DNA from: Halorubrum trapanicum
GTDB lineage: Archaea > Halobacteriota > Halobacteria > Halobacteriales > Haloferacaceae
NCBI RefSeq assembly: GCF_002355655.1
Contig: NZ_AP017569.1
Span: 372,001-436,000 of the forward strand
DNA: 64,000 nucleotides
Reading direction: 5' to 3'
The notes beneath the pieces were generated by a model. The model saw nothing but the letters and a program-made list of their open reading frames with translations, was not told where the DNA came from and made no database searches. The position numbers and the translations under genes are program-made. The first letter of the stretch is position 1. Every line of letters begins with the position of its first letter. Below are positions 25,593 to 34,428 of the stretch, piece after piece.

Positions 25593-26117
25593 TTAGCCGA
25601 GCAGGTACCGCAGCTTGGGGTTCTGTTTGACGACCGCCGTCTCCTCGATGAGCGCGTCGAGGCCGTAGTACCGCCCGGCCGCGAGCACGATCACCGTCAG
25701 GAACATGAGCAGCCCCATCAGGTCGCTGTTGACGACGCCGTTGCCGAACCCGGCGTTGCCGATCCAGAACAGGATCATGAAGATGACCCCGCCGAACGCG
25801 GCGAGCCGGGTCACGGCCCCGGCCATCAGCGCGAGCCCGATCAGCGTCTCGAAGAGGGGCACCCCGGGCTCGATGAGCCACGCGAGGTTGTTCCCCATCC
25901 AGACCGGGATCCCACCGAGGGCGGTCCCGCTCATCTGTTGCATGTACGCCGACCCGTAGCTGTACGAGAACCCGCTCTCGATGATCTTCGTGATCCCGGC
26001 GTGGAAGAACCACCAGCCGGTGACGACGCGCAGGAACGCGATCCAGTACGTCGCCCATGGTCCGTCCAGCGCGAACTCGGTCTCGCCGACCAGTGGATTG
26101 CTAGATTGGTATGACAT
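25593..26117 (-). CDS. DoxX-family membrane protein
   Basis: A 174-residue protein with four membrane segments, of the DoxX/DoxD type (TQO small subunit-like). Family features: WIAFLRVVTGWWFFHAGITKI, PGVPLFETLIGLALMAGAVTRLAAFGGVIFMI and DLMGLLMFLTVIVLAAGRYYGLD. In Acidianus DoxD is part of thiosulfate:quinone oxidoreductase; most DoxX proteins have no defined reaction. The ATG at 26117 fits the family length; the longer frame to 26156 would read through an inverted repeat. It heads a two-gene operon. Confidence 0.88.
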   Translation of the reverse strand: MSYQSSNPLVGETEFALDGPWATYWIAFLRVVTGWWFFHAGITKIIESGFSYSYGSAYMQQMSGTALGGIPVWMGNNLAWLIEPGVPLFETLIGLALMAGAVTRLAAFGGVIFMILFWIGNAGFGNGVVNSDLMGLLMFLTVIVLAAGRYYGLDALIEETAVVKQNPKLRYLLG

Positions 26118-26133
26118 CGGTGTCACCTCACGG

Positions 26134-26154
26134 GTGTACGTTGGGTGGGTACAC
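26134..26154 (-). promoter_or_regulatory. inverted and direct repeats upstream of doxX
   Basis: GTGTAC (26134-26139) and GTACAC (26149-26154) are inverted repeats spaced by nine bases. Further upstream two GTTAGAAC copies (minus-strand reading) occur about 22 bases apart around 26170-26200. No strong TATA box is visible. The repeats may bind a regulator. Confidence 0.4.
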
Positions 26155-26344
26155 ACAAAGGTCCCGAACAGTGTTCTAACCGGCTGAAAAGCGTTCTAAC
26201 GCGCTGGGAGATGCCCGCAGTATCGTGGCCCTTTAAGTAAAGTGTGGCCGGCGAGCGGTTCGCATCCGTCGACCACCTGCCCGAACACGGAACGCTTATG
26301 AAACACGTTGTGCCTACGTGTAGGTGCGTCATCGACCGACGCGA

Positions 26345-26415
26345 GCGCCGGTGGTCTAGTGGTAGGACCTGAGCCTTCCAAGCTCATGGCCCGGGTTCAA
26401 ATCCCGGCCGGCGCA
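26345..26415 (+). tRNA. tRNA-Gly, anticodon UCC
   Basis: A 71-base cloverleaf: acceptor GCGCCGG pairs with CCGGCGC, discriminator A, anticodon loop CTTCCAA giving UCC, T-loop GGTTCAAATCC. No intron; CCA is not encoded. Its 3' end is copied four times in the next 400 bases. Confidence 0.95.
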
Positions 26416-26866
26416 TTTCTCGAACGTAGTGAGAGAAATCGCCGAGGGATTTGAATCAGAGAGCGAGCGAAGCGAGCGACCGTGGTTCAAATCCCGGCCG
26501 GCGCACTCCCTGCGGTCGTGCGCCGCCCGTACTCCCACTCGCTCGCTTCGCTCGCTCGCGGGAGTCCCGGCCGGCGCATTTTCTGACTGACTTCGTCAGT
26601 CAACGTCCGCTTCGCTCCGCTCAGCGGACTCTCGAACGTAGTGAGAGAAATCGCCGCGGGATTTGAACCCCATCAGTCGCGCGCAGCGAACAAAGTGAGC
26701 GAGCACGTCTGATTCTGGTTCAAATCCCGGCCGGCGCACTCCCTGCGGTCGTGCGCCGCCCGTACTCCCACTCGCTCGCTGCGCTCGCTCGCGGGAGTCC
26801 CGGCCGGCGCATTTTCTGACTGACTTCGTCAGTCAACATCCGCTTCGCTCCGCTCAGCGGACTCTC
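26416..26866 (+). repeat. tandem hairpin array with four tRNA-Gly 3' tails, 233-bp period
   Basis: Two tandem units follow tRNA-Gly. tRNA-Gly T-arm/acceptor tails end at 26505 and 26738 (longer tail, GGTTCAAATCCC onward) and at 26578 and 26811 (short tail after GGGAGTCCC), in both cases 233 bases apart. Each unit contains: CTCTCG/GAGAG, inverted T-arm GGGATTTGAA facing GGTTCAAATCCC, ACTCCC/GGGAGT (26531-26565 in unit 1), TGACTGAC-ttc-GTCAGTCA (near 26583 and 26816) and CCGCT/AGCGG hairpins. The segment inside the T-arm inverted repeat differs between units, while the rest is nearly identical. No coding sequence or integrase is present; 26867-26959 holds nothing I recognise. Confidence 0.85.
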
Positions 26867-26959
26867 GACCACTACGAACGAGGAGCGACAGCGACGAGTG
26901 AGTCCGGAATCAATCCAACCGCGTTTAGGCCGGAAGTGTGGAGGCCGTCGATCGAACTC

Positions 26960-27877
26960 TTACTGGACGGCGGAGCTCGACGCGCGGTTGAGCAGGTAGA
27001 CCATGACGCCGCCGAGCAGGAGATCGAGCGCGAGGAGCACCGCGATCGCCGGGACGAGCGTGTCCCAGATCCCGCCGAAGCGAGTGACCTCGACGACGGT
27101 CATGACGTCCCGGTCGAGCATGAGCGCGCGTGCGGCGTCGACGCCGTAGGTGATGGGGTTGTACGTCGCGACGACCCGAATCCAGTCGGGCATCGCGCTC
27201 AGCGGGAGGAAGGCCGTCGAGACGAACAGCAGGGGGAACTGGAGGAGGTTCGCGCCGATGATCGTCGACTCCTGGTCGCGAGTGACAATGGCCATGATGT
27301 TCGAGAGCGCGACGAACCACAGCGAGAAGAGGATGCCGACGCCGAGGATGCCGACGGCGCCGAGGAACCCGGTAGCGACGTTCGCGCCGAGGACCGCGCC
27401 CAGCGCGAGGATGATGCCGATCTGGACGACGATCCGGAGGATCTCGGCCGCCGTCTTGCCGAGGAACATCGCCGCACGGCTCATCGGCATCACGAGCGTC
27501 TTCTCGAACATCCCCTCCTCCATGTCGTTGACGAGGCCGATCCCCGACCCCGCGGCGGCCGCCAGCGACACCTGCATCGCGATGGCCGGCAGGAGGAACG
27601 TCTCGTAGGTGATACCCCCGGCTCCGCCGCCGAGCGCGCTCGTCGCGATCTGCCCGAACACCTGGGTGAACAGGACCAGGAAGATGATCGGCTGGACGAG
27701 CGAGCCGACGACGACGAACGGGTTGCGCATCGCCTTCCGGTTCCAGCGGACGAAGTTCACCCAGAAGTCGCTGAGGAAGGAGTTACTCGACGGCGTCGCG
27801 CGGACGTGTCCGCCGTCGGCGTGGACCCCGTCGGCAGCCTCTCCCCCCGACCCCTCGTCTCCCGACGCCTCGCTCAT
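26960..27877 (-). CDS. ABC-2 type transporter permease
   Basis: Membrane component of an exporter of the DrrB/NodJ type, 305 residues. The N-terminus is acidic (about 30 residues), then NFVRWNRKAMRNPFVVVGSLVQPIIFLVLFTQVFG leads into six membrane segments. A family motif is seen in FPLLFVSTAFLPLSAMPDWIRVVATYNPITYGVDAAR. The start overlaps the ATPase stop by four bases, so the two form one transporter. Substrate unknown; drugs, lipids or sodium are all possible for this class. Confidence 0.92.
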   Translation of the reverse strand: MSEASGDEGSGGEAADGVHADGGHVRATPSSNSFLSDFWVNFVRWNRKAMRNPFVVVGSLVQPIIFLVLFTQVFGQIATSALGGGAGGITYETFLLPAIAMQVSLAAAAGSGIGLVNDMEEGMFEKTLVMPMSRAAMFLGKTAAEILRIVVQIGIILALGAVLGANVATGFLGAVGILGVGILFSLWFVALSNIMAIVTRDQESTIIGANLLQFPLLFVSTAFLPLSAMPDWIRVVATYNPITYGVDAARALMLDRDVMTVVEVTRFGGIWDTLVPAIAVLLALDLLLGGVMVYLLNRASSSAVQ

Positions 27878-28938
27878 TCGGCGGTCACCTCCGGTTCCGT
27901 CACGTCGCCGGGCTCGGCCGACCGCTCTTCGGAGTCGAGTTCTTCCCCGGTGATCGCGAGGAAGACGTCGTCGAGCGTCGGCGCGCGGATGTTGAACCCG
28001 GTGACGGCGATCCCCGCGTCGCGCAGCGCGACGAGCAGGTCCGTCCCGTGCTCGCGGGCCCGCTCGGCGGTGACGCTGATCCCGTCGTCGGTGACGGTCA
28101 CGTCCGCGTCGGCGTCGAACACGTCGCCCCCGCGGGCGATCTCGGCTGCGCGTTCGCGGGCGTCCTCCCCGGCGGGGACGTCGACGTCGAGGATCTCCCC
28201 GCCGACCCGCCGTTTCAGCTCCGCCGGCGAGCCGGTGGCGACGATTTCGCCGTCCATGATGACGGCGATGCGGTCGCAGAGCTGGTCGGCCTCTTCGAGG
28301 TACTGGGTGGTGAGAAACAGCGTCGTCCCTCGCTCGTTGATGCGCTCGAAGTACTCCCAGAGCCGGTTGCGCGCCTTGGGATCCAGCCCGGTCGTCGGCT
28401 CGTCGAGGAAGACGAGCGGCGGGTCGTGGACGAGCGCCGTCGCGGCGTCCAGGCGCTTTTTCATCCCGCCGGAGAACTCGCCGGCCTGCTTGTCGCCCAC
28501 GTCCGCCAGGTCGACCAGATCGAGCAGTTCGTCGATGCGCTCGGCGCGCTCGCCCTTGGGGACGCCGTAGGCCCGCGCGGCGAACCGAATGTTCTCGCGG
28601 GCGGTGAGCTCCTCGTCGACGCTGGTCTCCTGCGCCATGTAGCCGATCGTCTCGCGGACCCTGCGCGGCTCGTCGCGCACGTCGAACCCGTTGACCGTGA
28701 TCGACCCCGCGGTCGGCGACAGCAGCGTCGAGAACGTCTTGATCGTCGTCGTCTTCCCGGCGCCGTTCGCGCCGAGGAAGCCGAAGAACTCGCCTTCGGG
28801 GACCGTCAGATCGATCTCTTTCACCGCCTCCGTCCCGTCGGCGTAGGTGAGTTCCACGCCCTCGGCGTCGATGGCGGCGTCGCGCCCGTCCGTCCGTCGC
28901 GTGTGGTCGGTCACGGGAGTCGTTGTGACCGTGGACAC
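27874..28938 (-). CDS. ABC transporter ATP-binding protein (DrrA-like)
   Basis: Cytoplasmic ATPase of the exporter, 354 residues, GTG start. Walker A FLGANGAGKTTTIK, signature GEFSGGMKKRLDAATAL, Walker B PPLVFLDEPTTGLDP and the switch TQYLEEADQLCDRI are all intact. The C-terminal 100 residues form the DrrA-type extension ending in RAPTLDDVFLAITGEEL. It lies 12 bases after the HTH regulator gene and overlaps the permease gene, giving a regulator-ATPase-permease operon. Confidence 0.95.
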   Translation of the reverse strand: MSTVTTTPVTDHTRRTDGRDAAIDAEGVELTYADGTEAVKEIDLTVPEGEFFGFLGANGAGKTTTIKTFSTLLSPTAGSITVNGFDVRDEPRRVRETIGYMAQETSVDEELTARENIRFAARAYGVPKGERAERIDELLDLVDLADVGDKQAGEFSGGMKKRLDAATALVHDPPLVFLDEPTTGLDPKARNRLWEYFERINERGTTLFLTTQYLEEADQLCDRIAVIMDGEIVATGSPAELKRRVGGEILDVDVPAGEDARERAAEIARGGDVFDADADVTVTDDGISVTAERAREHGTDLLVALRDAGIAVTGFNIRAPTLDDVFLAITGEELDSEERSAEPGDVTEPEVTAE

Positions 28939-28950
28939 GTAGCCCGTGGC

Positions 28951-29655
28951 CTAATTTGTTCGGGGTTTTATCCCGGAGGTGCGTCGGAACTCCGCGACGA
29001 GGTGGTCCTGCGCGCGACGCAGTCGCTCGGAGAGGGACGCGGACGAGACGCCGAGTTCGTCTGCCACATCGGCCATCGTGGCGGTCCGCGGCGTGTCGAA
29101 GTAGCCCATCTCGTGGGCGGTGACGAGCACCTCCCGCTGGGGGTCGGTCATCTCGCGCGGCCAGGAGCGGCCGGCGGTCCCGAACGGACCGGTCTCTTCC
29201 CCGGCCGACCCGTCGTCGGTCTCCACGAGGCGGTCCAGCCGGAGTTCGTAGTCGTTGGACCGGCAGAACGCCCGGAACTGGTCGAACTCGTCGCGGTCGG
29301 CGAACCAGCGCCGCTCCTCCCACCCGCCCGGCGTCGCGAGCACCCGGTCGGGGATCGATCCGTTGTCCGCGAGCAGTTCCATGTCCGCCGGCGGATCGCC
29401 CGTCGGGCGACAGCGGTAGCGCCGCGTCGTCCCGTCGGCGACGACCAGCGAGTGGTCAGTCACCGAGTCGGCGCCGGCGAACGCCGCGTCGGCCGCGTCG
29501 CCGCCGGCGTCGGCGACCCGCACGATGAACGTCGGCGCGCCGGACGGGCGCACCTGAACCGACTCGAACTCGACGGTCGCCTCGGGTATGGCCGCCGCCA
29601 CGTCGGCGAGCGGTAACTGCTCGGAGGTCATCCGGAACTCCGCGATCAGTCCCAT
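28951..29655 (-). CDS. bacterio-opsin-activator-type HTH regulator
   Basis: A 234-residue regulator. The N-terminal two thirds is an unassigned ligand/GAF-like domain starting MGLIAEFRMTSEQLPLADV, and the C-terminal HTH_10 domain reads LTDPQREVLVTAHEMGYFDTPR-type (here MTDPQREVLVTAHEMGYFDTPR) with ADELGVSSASLSERLRRAQ. This C-terminus is the hallmark of the Bat family of haloarchaea. As the first gene of the operon it probably controls the exporter downstream and itself; the signal is unknown. Confidence 0.9.
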   Translation of the reverse strand: MGLIAEFRMTSEQLPLADVAAAIPEATVEFESVQVRPSGAPTFIVRVADAGGDAADAAFAGADSVTDHSLVVADGTTRRYRCRPTGDPPADMELLADNGSIPDRVLATPGGWEERRWFADRDEFDQFRAFCRSNDYELRLDRLVETDDGSAGEETGPFGTAGRSWPREMTDPQREVLVTAHEMGYFDTPRTATMADVADELGVSSASLSERLRRAQDHLVAEFRRTSGIKPRTN

Positions 29656-29765
29656 AAGGGTCGAAGGGCGGACGGACGCTTAGCGCTGGCGGGAGGAACG
29701 AGCCGTCGCGGAACGGTCGTCGGGGCCGTCCGGCTGTCCGACCGCGTCTTGACGGGGCGGTCCGA

Positions 29766-30842
29766 TTAGTCGTCGTCCGCGGCCGGCGCCTCGACGTTCT
29801 CGGCCTCGGGAGGCTCTCGCGGGCCGCCCGCGTGTCCCTCGTGGGCGACGGCGGTCGCCATGAGGTGCGGCGGGATGGCGGGCACCTCGTCGTCGCCGAC
29901 GGGTCCGTTGCGTGCGATCTCCTCGGTCGAGCGCGGGAACTCGCGGATCTCCTTGTGGATCGCGAGCCCGGCCTTCGCGCCCTGCCCCATCGCGACCGGG
30001 ACCTGGTTGTGGCCGGGCGTGATGTCGCCGACCGCGAACACGCCGTCCTCGCTGGTGCGGCCGTGGTCGTCGACGTCGATGGTGCCGTCGTCGTTGAGCT
30101 CGCAGCCGAGCCCCTCGGCCAGGACGGTGTTGTAGTCGGAGCCGTACATCGCGAAGCCGCCGCGGTACTCGCGGCGCGTGCCGTCCGCGAACTCCAGCGC
30201 CTCCAGCCAGCCGGAGTCGGGGTCGTTCTCGACGCCGGCGACCTCCTCGTGAACCACGTCGACCGGGTGCGCCTCCAGCTGTGCGGCGGTCTCCTCGCTC
30301 CACGTCGGCTCCGCGCCGCGGGTCAGGACGTCCACGTCGTCGGTGACGTTGAGCATGATCATCGCGACGTGGGCGGCGGCCTCGCCGTGACCCATCACGT
30401 ACACCGGCTCGTCGGCGAACATGTAGGCGTCGCAGTGGAGGCAGTAGTGGAGGCCCTTTCCCGTCCGCGGCAGGGGCGGGTCGGGACGCTCGTCGGAGAA
30501 GCCGGTCGCGAGGACGACGCGGTCCGCGAGGAGTTCGGCGTCGTTCGTCGAGAGTCGGAACCGGTCGTCGTCGGTGCGCTCGACGTCGGTGACGAAGCCG
30601 CGCTCGAAGGTGCCGCCGTACGACTCCACCTGCTCGCGGCCGGTCGCGAGGAACTCGTTGCCGGAGACGTCCTCGGTGACGCCGATCACGTTGTGCGTGT
30701 CGGCCATCATCGCCGCGCGCCCGCCGCCGCGGTCGATCAGCACCGTCTCGTGGCCCAGTCGGGCCCCGTACAGCGCGGTCGTCAGCCCGGCCGGCCCGCC
30801 GCCGACCACCGCGATCTCGTACTCGTCGTCGGACGAACTCAT
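29766..30842 (-). CDS. thioredoxin reductase-like FAD/NAD(P) oxidoreductase
   Basis: A 358-residue two-dinucleotide-binding flavoprotein. FAD site: IAVVGGGPAGLTTALYGARLG; NAD(P) site around EPVYVMGHGEAAAHVAM, whose glycine pattern is altered (G-H-G-E-A-A instead of GxGxxA/G). A redox pair CLHC (in HYCLHCDAYMF) sits where thioredoxin reductase has CATC. The C-terminal FAD motif is DGVFAVGDITPGHNQVPVAMGQGAKAG. After it comes a proline/glutamate-rich tail. It is likely a thiol-disulfide reductase, but the partner is unknown. Confidence 0.88.
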   Translation of the reverse strand: MSSSDDEYEIAVVGGGPAGLTTALYGARLGHETVLIDRGGGRAAMMADTHNVIGVTEDVSGNEFLATGREQVESYGGTFERGFVTDVERTDDDRFRLSTNDAELLADRVVLATGFSDERPDPPLPRTGKGLHYCLHCDAYMFADEPVYVMGHGEAAAHVAMIMLNVTDDVDVLTRGAEPTWSEETAAQLEAHPVDVVHEEVAGVENDPDSGWLEALEFADGTRREYRGGFAMYGSDYNTVLAEGLGCELNDDGTIDVDDHGRTSEDGVFAVGDITPGHNQVPVAMGQGAKAGLAIHKEIREFPRSTEEIARNGPVGDDEVPAIPPHLMATAVAHEGHAGGPREPPEAENVEAPAADDD

Positions 30843-31006
30843 TGTCCGTGGTACGAGATGCGCCGGTTTAAATGGCGCCGTGCTGTGCGCGGCGGGCGAC
30901 CAGCCACACCGGCCGGGTGCGTCCCTGCCGCCTCCGACTTGGGGCGTCGTCGCGATCCGACCGCATGCCCGGAAATTTATTGGTCCGTACCGCGTTCGCT
31001 CGGTCA

Positions 31007-31324
31007 GTGCCTTCCCGTCTCGCCTTCGCCGTCGGCCTCCTGCTCGTCGGCATCGTCGCCGACGTGGGAACGACGTACGTCGCCCTCACCGGGAGCGAGT
31101 ACGTCGAGGGGTCGCCCGTCGGCCGGCTGTTCATCTCCCGGTTCGGCCTCCTCGGCGGAATGCTCCTCACGAAGGTCGTCGGCATGGCCGTCATCGGCGT
31201 CCCGGTCGCGGTCGCCGGCGGCACGCGGCGGTTCGTCGCGACCCTGATGTGCGCCGGCGTCGGCGCCCTCTCGCTGGCGGTCGCCGCGCGGAACCTCCTG
31301 TTCGTCGCCGGGCTGTGGCCGTGA
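31007..31324 (+). CDS. small three-helix membrane protein (DUF5658-like)
   Basis: A 105-residue protein from a GTG start, chosen because AATTTATT lies about 33 bases upstream. Three hydrophobic segments: LAFAVGLLLVGIVADVGTTYVAL, GGMLLTKVVGMAVIGVPVAVAGG and ATLMCAGVGALSLAVAARNLLFV. The order, with DxxTTY after the first segment and a conserved lysine in the second, matches what I recall as DUF5658. An ATG at 30965 would lie upstream of the box. Function unknown. Confidence 0.7.
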   Translation: MPSRLAFAVGLLLVGIVADVGTTYVALTGSEYVEGSPVGRLFISRFGLLGGMLLTKVVGMAVIGVPVAVAGGTRRFVATLMCAGVGALSLAVAARNLLFVAGLWP

Positions 31325-31409
31325 CGTTCGCCCCACTGTACAGTGACCGCAGCGTCGTCCTCGACCGCGCGACCCCAGTCATTTTGCCGCGTCGGTGACA
31401 CCGATCCGT

Positions 31410-33644
31410 ATGTCACGCGAATCCGCTCCGGCCCCGTCCCCGCCGGAGACGAGGCGCGAGGTCGTCACGGAGACGCTCCACGGGGTCGACGTCGACGACC
31501 CGTACCGCTGGCTCGAAGGCGACGGCGAGGCGGTCCGCGAGTGGGTCGACGCGCAGAACGCCCACGTCGATGAGGCCCTCGACGACGCCCTCCGCGACCG
31601 GCTCCGGCCTCGCTTCGAGGACCTCGTCGAGGTGGCCGACTACGGTCCGATCGCCGTCCGCGAGGGGCGGTACTTCGCGACGGTCCGCGAGCCCGGGGCC
31701 GACCACGCCCGCCTCGTCGTGCGCGACGCGCCCGACGGCACGGACCGCGTCCTCGTCGACCCGAACGCGTGGACGGCGAACCGGGACGACGACCGCCCGC
31801 CTAGGTCGATGGCGTGGTACGTCCCGTCGCACGACGGCGAGCGCGTCGCCGTCGGCGTCACCGAGGGCGGCGACGAGAACTACGACGTGCGCGTCCTCTC
31901 GGTGCCCGACCCGAGCGAAGCGGGGCCGGCCGCCGAAGCCGACGACCCCGAGGCCGCGGGGGACGACGGCTACGGCGCCGGCGTCGAGGAGGTCGCGGTC
32001 CTCCCCGAGCGCGGGCGCGTCAACGCGGGGAGCCTCGCGTGGGAGGCGGACGGCGGGGGGTTCGTCTACGTCGCCACCGGCGGCGCGGCCGACGGCGCGC
32101 AGATGGACAAGGAGATCCGCCGGTTCCGGCTCGGGGACGGCCCGGACGAGGAGGCGGTCCTGCTCGAACACGACGACCGGCACGTCTGGCCGCGCGTGAC
32201 GGTGGACCCCGACTCGGGGCTGCTCGCGGTCGCCTTCTCGGAGATGGTCGGCGGCACCGAGTGGTACGTCCACGTCGACGGCGAGCTCCGCCCGGTCCTG
32301 ACCGACACCGACGCCGAGACGTCGGTCCGGTTCCAAGACGGGACGGCGTTCGTCACGACCGACCGCGACGCGCCCCGACGGCGACTGCTCGCCTGCTCGG
32401 TCGACCGCTTCCGCGAGGGCGACCTCTCGTTCGACGAGTGCCGCGAGGTGCTCCCCGAGGGCGAGGGGATCCTCCAGTCGGTCGTGCCGACCCCGGAGCG
32501 CCTCCTCGTCCACCGCCAGCGGGACGCGCACTCCCGGCTCTCGGTCCACGACCGCGACGGGACGCACCTGCGCGACGTCTCGCTCCCGTCGTACTGCTCC
32601 GTCACGTGGGTCTCGGCCGCGCGCGACGCGCCGGAGGCGTTCTTCGGACTCACCGGCTTCGACCGCCCGCCGGCCGTTCGTGGGCTCGACCTCGACGGCG
32701 ACGCGGGCGGCGGGGATCCGGGCGCCGAGGACCCGCCGGACCTCCCGTCGACGGAGCTCGACTCGGTCGACATCCACGCCCCCGACGACCTCGTCGTCGA
32801 ACAGCGGTTCGTCGACTCGACGGACGGCGCCGAGGTCCCCGTCTTCGTCTGCTACCGCGAGGGGGCGGACGTCGCCGTCGACGGCGCGCGCCCGACGTTG
32901 TTGTACGGGTACGGCGGGTTTCGGAACAGCGTCACGCCCTCGTTCGGCCGGTTCCGGCTGCCGTTCCTCGCGGATGGCGGCGCGTTCGCGGCGGTGTGCG
33001 CCCGAGGCGGGTACGAGTACGGCGAGCCGTGGCACGAGGCCGGCATGCTGGCCGACAAGCAGCACACCTTCGACGACTTCGTCGCGGCCGGCGAGGCGCT
33101 CTGCGAGTCGGGGCTCACCGACGCGGACCACTTGGCGGTCGCCGGCGGGTCGAACGGCGGGCTCTCGGTCGGCGCGGTCGTCACCCAGCGCCCGGACCTG
33201 TGGGCGGCCGCGCAGTGCGCGGTCCCCTTACTGGACATGCTGCGGTTCCACCGGTTCCTGCTCGGCGAGTCGTGGACGACGGAGTACGGCCACCCGGAGG
33301 ACCCGGAGGCGTTCGAGTACCTCCGCGACTACTCGCCGTATCACAACGTCGAGTCCGGGGAGACCTACCCGCCCGTCTACTTCACCACGGCCGCGAGCGA
33401 CACGCGCGTCCACCCCTCGCACGCCCGGAAGACGACCGCGCGGCTCCAGAACGAGGCGGACGGCGGGCCGTTCCTGCTGCGGACCAAGTCCGAGACCGGT
33501 CACGGGGTCGGCAAGCCCGCGTCGATGATCGTCGACGAGCAGACGGACTCGTGGGCGTTCCTGTACGAGCGGTTGGGGGTCGAGGTCGGGAACGACGCGG
33601 AAGGCGACGTGGACGACTCCGGCCCCGACCGCGACGGCGCCTGA
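31410..33644 (+). CDS. prolyl oligopeptidase-family serine peptidase (S9A)
   Basis: Cytoplasmic peptidase cutting short peptides after proline, 744 residues, close to the family length. The N-terminal seven-bladed propeller begins with GVDVDDPYRWLEGDGEAVREWV, a classic POP start. The C-terminal alpha/beta hydrolase domain has YGYGGF, the nucleophile in AVAGGSNGGLSVGA, the aspartate in TAASDTRVHPSHA and the histidine in SETGHGVGKP. An in-frame GTG at 31395 is an alternative start. Tail-to-tail with the phosphoesterase gene, one base apart. Confidence 0.93.
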   Translation: MSRESAPAPSPPETRREVVTETLHGVDVDDPYRWLEGDGEAVREWVDAQNAHVDEALDDALRDRLRPRFEDLVEVADYGPIAVREGRYFATVREPGADHARLVVRDAPDGTDRVLVDPNAWTANRDDDRPPRSMAWYVPSHDGERVAVGVTEGGDENYDVRVLSVPDPSEAGPAAEADDPEAAGDDGYGAGVEEVAVLPERGRVNAGSLAWEADGGGFVYVATGGAADGAQMDKEIRRFRLGDGPDEEAVLLEHDDRHVWPRVTVDPDSGLLAVAFSEMVGGTEWYVHVDGELRPVLTDTDAETSVRFQDGTAFVTTDRDAPRRRLLACSVDRFREGDLSFDECREVLPEGEGILQSVVPTPERLLVHRQRDAHSRLSVHDRDGTHLRDVSLPSYCSVTWVSAARDAPEAFFGLTGFDRPPAVRGLDLDGDAGGGDPGAEDPPDLPSTELDSVDIHAPDDLVVEQRFVDSTDGAEVPVFVCYREGADVAVDGARPTLLYGYGGFRNSVTPSFGRFRLPFLADGGAFAAVCARGGYEYGEPWHEAGMLADKQHTFDDFVAAGEALCESGLTDADHLAVAGGSNGGLSVGAVVTQRPDLWAAAQCAVPLLDMLRFHRFLLGESWTTEYGHPEDPEAFEYLRDYSPYHNVESGETYPPVYFTTAASDTRVHPSHARKTTARLQNEADGGPFLLRTKSETGHGVGKPASMIVDEQTDSWAFLYERLGVEVGNDAEGDVDDSGPDRDGA

Positions 33645-33645
33645 T

Positions 33646-34326
33646 CTACTTGCCTTCGTAGAGGCGCTCCGCGGTCGTCTCGGGGAGGCCCGCCTCGCGG
33701 ACCGCCTCGGCGACGCGGTCGACGTCGTACGCCACGCGGTGCGTCTCGACCGCGTCGGTCCCCTCGGCCGTCGTGTCGAGGACGGCGTAGCCGGCACGCG
33801 GGTCGCCGTCGCGCGGCTGGCCGACGCTGCCCGGATTGAGGACGAACCCGCCGGCTACGTCGCGGCACCCCTGAACGTGGGTGTGGCCGAGGACGATACC
33901 GTCGTACTCGCCCATGTGGCGGTCGAGGGTGGGGAACTCCTCCGGGTAGACGTAGGCGTCCTCGCGCTCGGCCGCGGGGTGCGAGTGGACGAGCAGGTAC
34001 CGGTCGCCCGCGAACGTCTCCGCGCGCGGGAGGGCGCCGATCCACTCGCGCTGGTCGTCCGAGAGGGACGCCTTCGCGCGTTCGAGGCCCGCCTCGGCCA
34101 TCCGGTTGGCGGCGTAGCGCTCCGGGCTCTCGACGGTGCGGTCGTGGTTCCCGCGCACCGTCGCGGCCGCGACCTCGCGCACGCGCTCGACGCACTCGGC
34201 GGGCCAGGGGTTGTAGCCGACCACGTCGCCGGCGCAGTAGATCCGGTCGACGGCGGGCATGTCGTCGAGCACCGTCTCCAGCGCGGGGAGGTTCGCGTGG
34301 ACGTCCGAGATGAGGCCGATCTTCAT
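33646..34326 (-). CDS. YfcE/DUF2-type metallophosphoesterase
   Basis: A 226-residue calcineurin-like phosphoesterase. Motifs in order: LISDVHANLPALETVL (metal ligands), YCAGDVVGYNPWP, VRGNHDRTV, HSHPA and VLGHTHVQ, then LNPGSVGQPRDGDPRAGYA. This is the compact family that includes small phosphodiesterases and predicted diadenosine-polyphosphate or 2',3'-cyclic nucleotide hydrolases. The substrate is unknown. The stop is one base from that of the peptidase gene. Confidence 0.92.
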   Translation of the reverse strand: MKIGLISDVHANLPALETVLDDMPAVDRIYCAGDVVGYNPWPAECVERVREVAAATVRGNHDRTVESPERYAANRMAEAGLERAKASLSDDQREWIGALPRAETFAGDRYLLVHSHPAAEREDAYVYPEEFPTLDRHMGEYDGIVLGHTHVQGCRDVAGGFVLNPGSVGQPRDGDPRAGYAVLDTTAEGTDAVETHRVAYDVDRVAEAVREAGLPETTAERLYEGK

Positions 34327-34428
34327 CGAGTGATCGTTCGACCGGCGGGAGGGAATAGATTGTGGCGAGACGGTTCGTTGGACGGGTGACCGGGCGTGGG
34401 GTTTCGAGAGAAGTTTAAATAACGATCC

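Noticed and set aside
26416-26866. CRISPR array
   Set aside because: The repeats are hairpins and tRNA tails of unequal length with a 233-bp period and only two units; there are no regular 30-40 base spacers and no cas genes.
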